Below, piece after piece: positions 57,466 to 64,000 of a stretch of 64,000 nt of DNA (its first letter is position 1; every line of letters starts with the position of its first letter). Source of the DNA: Kineosporia succinea (GTDB lineage Bacteria > Actinomycetota > Actinomycetes > Actinomycetales > Kineosporiaceae). The notes below the pieces were generated by a model. The model ran no database searches and was not told where the DNA came from. It saw only the letters and a list, made by a program, of their open reading frames with translations. Location of the stretch: the NCBI RefSeq assembly GCF_030811555.1, contig NZ_JAUSQZ010000001.1:5267241-5331240 (forward strand), written 5' to 3'. A program made the translations under genes and the position numbers.

Positions 57466-59709
57466 TCAGCTCAGGCTCTCGGCCTGCACCACGGTGTCGC
57501 GGGCCGGTTTGGGCCGGCCCAGGTAGTACCCCTGCGCGAGTTCGCAGCCGATGTCCGCGAGCCGGTCGAGCTGTTCGCGGGTCTCCACGCCCTCGGCGAC
57601 CACGTCGAGGCTGAACGCGTGGGCGGCGGTGACCATGAGCTCGACCAGGGCCTGGGTGGGCGTGTCGTCGGCGTGCAGGAAGCTCTGGTCGATCTTCAGG
57701 GTGTCGACCTGGAGCTTCTGCAGCTGGCCGATGCTGGTGTAACCGGTGCCGAAGTCGTCGAGGCTGACCGTGACGCCGAGGGCCCGCAGGTCGCGCAGGT
57801 GGGCGTCGGCGGTGGGCTCGTCCATCAGGGCGGTCTCGGTGATCTCGAGCACCAGCCGGGCGGCCTCGAGACCGCTCTCGTGCAGGGCCTGGCGCACCTC
57901 GTCGACGAGCGACGGCGAGGCCAGGTGCCGGGCCGAGATGTTCACCGAGACGGTCACGCCGCGATGGGTCTCGGGATCGTCCCAGATCCACCCGGCCAGC
58001 TGCCGGGTCGCGGTACCGAGCACCCAGCGGCCGATCTCGCAGATCAGCAGGCTCTCCTCGGCGGGCGGGATGAAGCCGGCCGGGGGCACCAGGCCGCGTT
58101 CGGGGTGGTTCCAGCGGATCAGCGCCTCGTACGAGCGCAGGCTGCCCGTGGCCACGCTCATCACCGGCTGGTAGTGCAGCTCGAACTGCCCGTCGGCCAG
58201 CCCGGCCCGGATGTCGGCCTCCAGCTTGGCGCGGGCCTCGAGCTCGGTGCGCAGCGCCATGTCGAACACCTCGGCCCGCCCGCGTCCGTTGCTCTTGGCC
58301 CGGTAGGCGGCGAGATCGGCGTCCTGGAGCAGTTTCTCGGGATCGGTCCGGCCGTCGCGGCACAGTGCGATGCCGATGCTGGCGCCCACCGAGGCCTTGC
58401 CGCCGGCGGTCATGATCGGCTCGCTGACGGCCCGCACCAGGCGGTCGGCGACGGCCATCAGCTCGGCCGGGGGCGGCACCGGGTCGACGAGCACCACGAA
58501 CTCGTCACCGCCCTGCCGCCCGATCACGTCCCCGGCGCGCAGCACGCCCTTCATCCGCTCGGTGACCGTGCGCAGCACCTCGTCGCCGGCGGCGTGCCCG
58601 AGCTGGTCGTTGACGCGTTTGAAGAAGTCCAGGTCGACGAACAGCACGGCGGTGGTCGTGCCGTTGCGCCGGGCCCGTTGCAGCTGGGCGGCCAGGAGCT
58701 CCATCAGGTAGGCGCGGTTGGGCAGGTCGGTGAGCGGGTCGTGCGCGGCCTGGTGCACGAGGTCGTCGCGATAGGCGTCGCGCTGCCGGGTCGAGGCATT
58801 CAGCTCGCGGGTGGCCAGCGACATCCGCAGCGGCACGAGCAGGAACAGGAAACTCGGGAAGATCGCGAGCGGCACGTGGTTCAGCTCGGAGTCGTGGAAC
58901 TTGTCGTACACCAGCATCGCGGGCACGGCCATCAGCGCCCCGCTGGTCAGGAGCAGCCGGACCGGGGAGAACGCCCGGGCCTCCCGGTTGGCGGCGGGGG
59001 CCGGGGCGGTGGCGGAGCGCAGTGACCCGTAGCCCCAGGCGACGACACCGACCAGGTACAGCGACTCGTACCAGCGCTGCTGCGGCGTGACGAGGATCCC
59101 GGAGGCCCCGTAGAGCACGTTGCCCACCAGCCCGGCGACCACTCCGACCACGAGGGCGGCCACGCCCAGTCCGTTCACGGGCAGGGGGGAGCAGGTGATG
59201 AGCGACATCGCCAGGGCCAGGAGGGCGAACGAGGCCAGGGGGAAGATCAGGGCGAGCTGCTCGGCGCCGGTCAGGCCGCCGGTGAGGGGGCTCGAGCCGG
59301 TGACCCAGAGCACGAGGCCGCCCGCGGCGGTGATCACGGCGGTGTCGAGCACCCCGGCCACGTCGAACCGGCGCCGGTGCTGCAGCATCACCAGAGCCGC
59401 ACCGGCCATCACGTACTTGACCGTCCAGAACAGGTCGCACCACGACGGGGACGGCAGCGCCTCGCCGCGGGCCAGGTAGCCGGCCTGGATCGAGTCGGCG
59501 ACGGCCCCGGCGAGCATCGCCAGCGCGAGAGCCAGCCAGACGTGCCGTCGTTCGCGGTCCAGCCGGGCGGCCACCAGGGCGGCCACGGCCGAGCCGGCGA
59601 TGATCGCGGCCTGCAGGACAGACCGGGGGATCCCGGCCGGTACCAGCCAGTACGCGCCGAGCGCGAGGGCCGCGACGAGAAGGAAACGCCGCCCGGCGTC
59701 GAGACGCAT
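57466..59709 (-). CDS. Cyclic-di-GMP synthase/phosphodiesterase (GGDEF-EAL membrane protein)
   Basis: Protein of 747 residues. Eight to nine hydrophobic helices (about 1-295) form a membrane sensor. GGDEF domain about 315-475 with an intact GGDEF (GRQGGDEFVVLV) and an I-site-like region that is not obvious. EAL domain about 490-745 with YEALIRWNHP, NISARHL, LEITET, DDFGTGYTS, LKIDQSF and VAEGVET, all residues needed for phosphodiesterase activity. Both activities are possible. The sensor part resembles that of the GGDEF protein at 61477-63009. In actinobacteria c-di-GMP governs development and secretion. Confidence 0.95.
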   Translation of the reverse strand: MRLDAGRRFLLVAALALGAYWLVPAGIPRSVLQAAIIAGSAVAALVAARLDRERRHVWLALALAMLAGAVADSIQAGYLARGEALPSPSWCDLFWTVKYVMAGAALVMLQHRRRFDVAGVLDTAVITAAGGLVLWVTGSSPLTGGLTGAEQLALIFPLASFALLALAMSLITCSPLPVNGLGVAALVVGVVAGLVGNVLYGASGILVTPQQRWYESLYLVGVVAWGYGSLRSATAPAPAANREARAFSPVRLLLTSGALMAVPAMLVYDKFHDSELNHVPLAIFPSFLFLLVPLRMSLATRELNASTRQRDAYRDDLVHQAAHDPLTDLPNRAYLMELLAAQLQRARRNGTTTAVLFVDLDFFKRVNDQLGHAAGDEVLRTVTERMKGVLRAGDVIGRQGGDEFVVLVDPVPPPAELMAVADRLVRAVSEPIMTAGGKASVGASIGIALCRDGRTDPEKLLQDADLAAYRAKSNGRGRAEVFDMALRTELEARAKLEADIRAGLADGQFELHYQPVMSVATGSLRSYEALIRWNHPERGLVPPAGFIPPAEESLLICEIGRWVLGTATRQLAGWIWDDPETHRGVTVSVNISARHLASPSLVDEVRQALHESGLEAARLVLEITETALMDEPTADAHLRDLRALGVTVSLDDFGTGYTSIGQLQKLQVDTLKIDQSFLHADDTPTQALVELMVTAAHAFSLDVVAEGVETREQLDRLADIGCELAQGYYLGRPKPARDTVVQAESLS

Positions 59710-59751
59710 GGCTGTGTCGTCGGCCCCGGCCCCGGCCGGGTGAAGGGCGTC

Positions 59752-61329
59752 TCACCCCTCCGGGCGCCGCCGCGCGAGCTCGTCGGCCACCAGCGCCACG
59801 TGCAGCGAGACCCGGATGCCGGGATCGTCGAGGTCGAGCCCCAGCACCTTCTGCAGCCGGGCCAGCCGGTCGTAGAACGCGGCCCGCGACAGGTGCAGCG
59901 CCGCGGCCGCGGTCGACTTGCCCGCCGGGTGCTCGAGCAGCGCGCGCAGCACCGGGGTCAGGGGCGCCGCGGCGGTGGCGTCGTACTCGCGCAGCGCCCG
60001 CAGCTCGCGGTCCACGAACAGCCGCAGCCGGTCGTCGGTGCCCAGCAGGGTGAGAAGGCCGCGCAGGTGCACGTCCTCGAGCCGGTGCACCCGCGGGCCC
60101 TGGCCCGGTGTGCTCAGCGAGTCGGCGACCTGCCGGGCCTCCAGCAGCGTGCGGTCGATGGAGTCGGGTGACGACACGGCCCGCCCGGCGCAGGCCACCA
60201 CCGCGTGCCGCTGCGCCACCCGCTCGGCCAGCCGGTCGATCGTGGCCCCCTCGTCGGCGGAGTGGGGCATCGACACCAGAACCCGCACCTCCCGGTCGAT
60301 CTCGCACACCAGCACCGGAACCCGGGCGCTGTGCACCACCGAGGCCACCACGTCGTCCAGGTCCGGCCGCCCGGCCCCGACCCGCGCCGGGCGGAACACC
60401 AGCCCGGCGAACCGCCGCCGCTCCACCGGCAGCCCGGCCAGCTCGCAGCGTCGCAGCACCTCGTCGGAGGGCGGCCCGGCCTGCAGCGTGACCAGCAGCT
60501 CGTGGTGCCGGCGGCGGGTCAGGTTGTCACGGTCGCGGTCGTGCAGACGGTGCAGGGCCAGCGACGCGGCGGCCCGTTCGGCCACCGCGACCAGCCGCTG
60601 CGGCGGACGCTCCGGCGAGCCGATCACCAGGCGTCCCCACGACCGCTCCCGCGTGCCGAGCCGGGTGACCAGCCAGCCGTTGCCCTCGTCCCAGCCGGTG
60701 CGCCCGGTGATCACGACCCGCGCCGACCGGGCGGGCCAGCCGTCCAGGAACCCGTGCGACCCGTCCGGCCCGGGCCGGAAGTCCAGCGGCCGGTGCTGCT
60801 CGTTCTCCAGCACCACGGGCGCCGCCGCCAGCCGGCCGACCGCGTCCAGCACCTCCGCGGGCCCGGCCTCGCCCGAACTCAGCTCGGTGAACGTCTCGTG
60901 CACCCGCTCGGCATCGCGCAGTTCGGCGAGCTGCCGGTCGACCACCAGCTCGCCCACCGTCTGGATCACGGCGGCGAACCGGGTCTCGTGGGTGAGGGCG
61001 ACCAGCGGCAGATCCAGTTCACCGCACGCCCCGACCAGGGCGGCGGGCAGCGACCCGTACCAGCGGCGTCCGTACTCGACGATCAGCCCGGCACACTCGG
61101 CCTCGTGCAGGCTCCGGGCGAAGTCCCCCAGGGCGTCGTCGGCCGGCAGCCCGACGCCGGTCGTCAGCACCAGGTCACCGGGCCGCAGCAGCGGTGCGAT
61201 GTCGGCCAGCTCGGTCGCGTGCACCCAGCGCAGCGGCCGCTCCAGCCCGGCGTGGCCGGCCAGCACCACCGGGCCGCCCTGCCGCACGACCGGCAGCTGC
61301 AGCACGTCGGCGACGCTCAGGTGGGGCAC
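59752..61329 (-). CDS. PucR-family transcriptional regulator
   Basis: Protein of 525 residues. The N-terminal PucR domain (about 3-120: SVADVLQLPVVRQGGPVVLAG, RPLRWVHATELADIAPLLRPGDLVLTTG) is followed by a GGDEF-like middle region (about 285-400). The C-terminal helix-turn-helix (about 455-515) contains LLEHPAGKSTAAAALHLSRAAFYDRLARLQKVLGLDLDDP. Family members sense purine or amino-acid catabolites. GTG at 61329; the GGAGG before it is very close, so the exact start is uncertain. It is divergent from the GGDEF gene at 61477, while mmsA lies further on in the same plus direction. PucR genes often control adjacent dehydrogenase genes. Confidence 0.9.
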   Translation of the reverse strand: MPHLSVADVLQLPVVRQGGPVVLAGHAGLERPLRWVHATELADIAPLLRPGDLVLTTGVGLPADDALGDFARSLHEAECAGLIVEYGRRWYGSLPAALVGACGELDLPLVALTHETRFAAVIQTVGELVVDRQLAELRDAERVHETFTELSSGEAGPAEVLDAVGRLAAAPVVLENEQHRPLDFRPGPDGSHGFLDGWPARSARVVITGRTGWDEGNGWLVTRLGTRERSWGRLVIGSPERPPQRLVAVAERAAASLALHRLHDRDRDNLTRRRHHELLVTLQAGPPSDEVLRRCELAGLPVERRRFAGLVFRPARVGAGRPDLDDVVASVVHSARVPVLVCEIDREVRVLVSMPHSADEGATIDRLAERVAQRHAVVACAGRAVSSPDSIDRTLLEARQVADSLSTPGQGPRVHRLEDVHLRGLLTLLGTDDRLRLFVDRELRALREYDATAAAPLTPVLRALLEHPAGKSTAAAALHLSRAAFYDRLARLQKVLGLDLDDPGIRVSLHVALVADELARRRPEG

Positions 61330-61476
61330 GCCTCCGCATTCTGCCCCAGACCTTGCCCTCCTGGCCCGGAGAGGCCCGCCGTCCGGCCCGAGGCACCGAC
61401 GTTCTGCCCGGGGCACCGGTGTTCTGGCCGGAGAGACCGCCCGGGACCCCGCGTCCGCACGAGGGGTTCGCTCTCG

Positions 61477-63009
61477 GTGACCGGACGCGGGGCCGAACCG
61501 GTCAATCTCCCGGCGACACTGACAGCCCCGGCCCGCCCGGCCGAGAACCTGCACATGCCGGGGCCGAGAACGAGCCTGCGGGCGGCCTGCCTGGCGGGCA
61601 CGCCCAGCGCCGTGCTGATCCTGTCCCTGGCCTTCCTCGACCCGGCGCGCGACCTCGCCGTCGTGATCTACACGCTGTCCGTGGCCACGTCCGGCGGCCT
61701 GCTCGTGTTCGCCGTGAGCCGCCTGCCCGTCCACGCCCGCCGCCCCTGGTACTGGCTCCTGGCCATGCAGACCGCCGCCCTGGCCGGTGAGATCTACTCC
61801 GGCGTGCTGCAGTTCGGCGACGGCGACGCCTGGGCCACCCCCGTCGACGTGCTCTACATCAGCTCGTACCTGTTCACCGCCTGCGGCGTGGTCGCCCTCG
61901 ACCGGCAGCGCAATCACCGCCCACCCTTCGGCGGCATGCTCGACGCCGCCATCGTCACCGCCGCCGCCGCGGTGCTCGCGCTGGTGTTCGTCATCCTGCC
62001 CCTGCTCGCCGACACCTCCGAGACCGTCGCCTCCCGCATCACCGGCAGCCTCTACCCCCTGATGGACGTGCTGCTCGTCTTCCTCGTCGCCCGCCTGCTC
62101 GTCGCCAGCCCGGGCCGGTCCGCCGTGGCCTACTGGGTCGTGGCCGCGATCAGCTGCTCACTGGTCGCCGACATCTCGATGAACGTCATCCTGCTCACCG
62201 GTGGGAGCACCGACTTCCCGCGCTGGATGAACATGGTCTGGGCCTGCTTCTACGCCTTCGTCGGCGCCTCGGCCGTCTGCGCCGGGCGCGGCGGGGAGGT
62301 GGTGCGCGCCCCCGCCATCGACGGCAGCGGCCTGACCGTGCCCCGGCTCGCCGTGCTCGCGCTCGCGGCCGGCATGCCCCTGGCCGTGCTCATCACCCGG
62401 ATGTCGTTCGGCGAGTACGAGGGCGCCGTGCTGCTCGGCATCGGCTCGCTCCTCCTGCTGATCATGGTGATCGCCCGGATCTACGACCTGCTGCAGGAAC
62501 TGCGCCGGCAGTCCGAGCAGATGGCGCTGATGGCCCGCACCGACCCGCTCACCGGCGTGGCCAACCGGCGCTCCTGGGACTTCGAGCTGGCCCGCACCAT
62601 GGCCGCCGCCCGCGGGAGCGGCCGGATGCTCCTCGTCGGGCTGCTCGACCTCGACCACTTCAAGCGCTACAACGACACCTTCGGCCACCAGGCCGGTGAC
62701 GAGCTGCTGCGGGAGGCCGCCCGGGCCTGGAGCGTGGCCGTCGGCCCGACCGGCCGGATCGCCCGCTGGGGCGGTGAGGAGTTCGCCGTCGCGCTGAGCT
62801 GTTCGGGCGTCGAGGAGGGCCTGCACGTGCTCGACGAACTGCGCCGCCTCGTGCCCTACCAGCAGACCTGCTCGATCGGCGTGGCCCGCTGGAACGGCAC
62901 CGACGACGCGGCGACCCTGCTCCAGCAGGCCGACACCGCGCTCTACGAGGCCAAGGGGTCCGGCCGTAATCGCACCGTGCTGGCAGCGGTCACGGTCGAG
63001 GTGGCCTGA
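61477..63009 (+). CDS. Diguanylate cyclase (membrane GGDEF protein)
   Basis: Makes cyclic di-GMP from two GTP. About 510 residues from the GTG at 61477 (GAGGGG upstream); ATG at 61555 would give 484. Eight to nine hydrophobic helices (about 35-325) precede a GGDEF domain (about 340-500), which has [33 protein letters not shown] and an intact GGEEF ([11 protein letters not shown]). No EAL domain. Helices 3-6 (LLYISSYLF to [13 protein letters not shown]) resemble the same segment of the GGDEF-EAL protein (VLDTAVITAAG), so the sensors are paralogous. Confidence 0.93.
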   Translation: MTGRGAEPVNLPATLTAPARPAENLHMPGPRTSLRAACLAGTPSAVLILSLAFLDPARDLAVVIYTLSVATSGGLLVFAVSRLPVHARRPWYWLLAMQTAALAGEIYSGVLQFGDGDAWATPVDVLYISSYLFTACGVVALDRQRNHRPPFGGMLDAAIVTAAAAVLALVFVILPLLADTSETVASRITGSLYPLMDVLLVFLVARLLVASPGRSAVAYWVVAAISCSLVADISMNVILLTGGSTDFPRWMNMVWACFYAFVGASAVCAGRGGEVVRAPAIDGSGLTVPRLAVLALAAGMPLAVLITRMSFGEYEGAVLLGIGSLLLLIMVIARIYDLLQELRRQSEQMALMARTDPLTGVANRRSWDFELARTMAAARGSGRMLLVGLLDLDHFKRYNDTFGHQAGDELLREAARAWSVAVGPTGRIARWGGEEFAVALSCSGVEEGLHVLDELRRLVPYQQTCSIGVARWNGTDDAATLLQQADTALYEAKGSGRNRTVLAAVTVEVA

Positions 63010-63086
63010 CACTCTGTGCGGGAATCGGGCCGAACGCCGACGGAGTGCAGGCTGCGATCATGGCTCCGGACCGGCACCATGCCCGG

Positions 63087-64000
63087 ATGAGCGCAGACAT
63101 CACGCACTGGGCCGACGGCCGCGCCTTCACCGGCTCGTCCCAGCAGTGGGCCCCGGTCACGAACCCCGCCACCGGCGCCGAGAGCGGACGCGTCGCCCTG
63201 GCCTCCGAGGCGGACGCCGCCGCCGTCATCGCCTCCGCCGTGCGGGCCCAGCCGGCCTGGGGCGACACCTCGCTGGCCCGCCGCACCCAGGTGCTCTTCG
63301 CCTTCCGTGAGCTGCTCAACGCCCGCCGGGCCGAACTCGCCGCGATCATCACCGCCGAGCACGGCAAGGTGCTCTCCGACGCTCTCGGCGAGGTCGCGCG
63401 CGGCCTCGAGGTCGTCGAGTTCGCCTGCGGCATCAGCCATCTGCTCAAGGGTGGCCACACCGAGGGGGCCTCCACCGGCGTCGACGTGCACTCCAAGCGC
63501 GTGCCCCTGGGCGTCGTCGGCGTGATCAGCCCGTTCAACTTCCCGGCCATGGTCCCGATGTGGTTCTTCCCCGTGGCCATCGCCGCCGGCAACGCCGTGG
63601 TGCTCAAACCCAGTGAGAAGGACCCTTCCTCGTCGATCTGGCTGGCGCGGTTGTGGAAGGAGGCCGGTCTGCCCGACGGCGTGTTCAACGTGCTGCAGGG
63701 CGACAAGGTCGCCGTCGACGCGCTGCTCACCTCACCCGACGTGCAGGCCATCAGCTTCGTCGGGTCCACGCCGATCGCCTCCTACGTCTACGAGACCGCC
63801 TCGAGGCACGGCAAACGCGTGCAGGCCCTCGGTGGGGCGAAGAACCACATGGTGGTGCTGCCTGACGCCGATCTCGACCTCGCCGCCGACGCCGCCGTGA
63901 GCGCGGGCTACGGCAGTGCGGGCGAACGCTGCATGGCCATCAGCGTTCTCGTGGCCGTCGACTCCATTGCGGACGACCTGGTCGCCCGGGTCGCGGAACG
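63087..64000 (+). CDS. mmsA: CoA-acylating methylmalonate-semialdehyde dehydrogenase (partial)
   Basis: First 304 residues of an aldehyde dehydrogenase, cut by the window end. Signature parts: [67 protein letters not shown] and [14 protein letters not shown]. The active-site cysteine lies in [16 protein letters not shown], with Arg before Cys, marks the CoA-dependent MmsA type. It converts (methyl)malonate semialdehyde to propionyl- or acetyl-CoA in valine, inositol or beta-alanine breakdown. The ATG at 63087 is followed at once by family homology. Confidence 0.94.
   Translation, partial: MSADITHWADGRAFTGSSQQWAPVTNPATGAESGRVALASEADAAAVIASAVRAQPAWGDTSLARRTQVLFAFRELLNARRAELAAIITAEHGKVLSDALGEVARGLEVVEFACGISHLLKGGHTEGASTGVDVHSKRVPLGVVGVISPFNFPAMVPMWFFPVAIAAGNAVVLKPSEKDPSSSIWLARLWKEAGLPDGVFNVLQGDKVAVDALLTSPDVQAISFVGSTPIASYVYETASRHGKRVQALGGAKNHMVVLPDADLDLAADAAVSAGYGSAGERCMAISVLVAVDSIADDLVARVAE

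Noticed and set aside
1-64000. Prophage, transposon or integrated plasmid
   Set aside because: No integrase, transposase, portal, relaxase or tRNA-flanked attachment site was recognised, and composition is uniform apart from the repeat gaps.
1-64000. tRNA or rRNA genes
   Set aside because: A scan by eye found no cloverleaf with a GGTTCGAAT-type T-loop outside coding sequence and no rRNA signature. A dedicated tRNA search would settle this.

Overview
The window is about 64 kb of very GC-rich chromosomal DNA with actinobacterial gene types throughout: PucR and MmyB-type regulators, a DUF4235 protein, F420/flavin luciferase-like oxidoreductases, a sugar ABC importer without its own ATPase, and many GTG and a few TTG starts. 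A soil-type, high-GC Gram-positive actinobacterium fits best. No rRNA, tRNA, integrase, transposase or phage gene was seen, so species and replicon cannot be fixed from the sequence.

Layout. 1-2367 (minus): a cobalt importer operon cbiM-cbiN-cbiQ-cbiO behind a cobalamin riboswitch. 2470-5213 (plus): BlaI-type repressor, M56 metalloprotease and PepSY membrane protein, tied together by three copies of a TTCTAC-N5-GTAGAA operator. 5.1-8.7 kb: MFS efflux pump, a frameshifted DUF4235 gene, PRC-barrel and glyoxalase-fold genes. 8.9-12.0 kb: pyruvate formate-lyase and its activase. 11.9-17.1 kb (minus): a tight operon of three cytochromes P450, a secreted protein and a condensation-domain gene broken by an internal deletion, with an MmyB-type regulator upstream. 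18.1-21.4 kb: aminotransferase plus 2-keto acid decarboxylase, divergent from an Lrp/AsnC regulator (an Ehrlich or auxin-type module). 21.4-31.5 kb: NmrA, pentapeptide-repeat, esterase-like, flavin monooxygenase, lipase-like, DedA, endonuclease/phosphatase and metallo-beta-lactamase-fold genes, interrupted by a 0.9-kb repeat-rich gap.

31.6-41.3 kb is a polysaccharide (probably uronate-containing glycan) utilisation locus: heparinase II/III, a DeoR/LacI hybrid regulator, a 2-hydroxyacid dehydrogenase, a DUF2264 protein, solute-binding protein, two permeases and a DUF624 protein. 41.2-46.3 kb: membrane phosphodiesterase, nucleoside hydrolase, then a perfect palindrome, a 68-bp tandem array, a sigma-factor remnant with its partner gene, and a VTT-family membrane protein. 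46.5-51.1 kb: tandemly duplicated secreted metallopeptidases. 51.2-57.5 kb: a Rel (p)ppGpp enzyme, a secreted protein, an HxlR regulator divergent from a luciferase-like/BBE-type flavoprotein fusion, and a DUF1905 protein. 57.5-63.0 kb: two cyclic-di-GMP proteins with related membrane sensors flanking a PucR regulator. 63.1 kb to the end: the start of a methylmalonate-semialdehyde dehydrogenase.

A recurring theme is short tandem repeats (12, 15, 18, 22 and 68 bp), inside genes and between them. The two largest non-coding arrays each sit beside a copy of the same AT-rich palindrome. The features most worth following are the BlaI/M56/PepSY regulon, the palindrome/array elements, the P450 operon with its decaying tail, the flavoprotein fusion, and the glycan locus.
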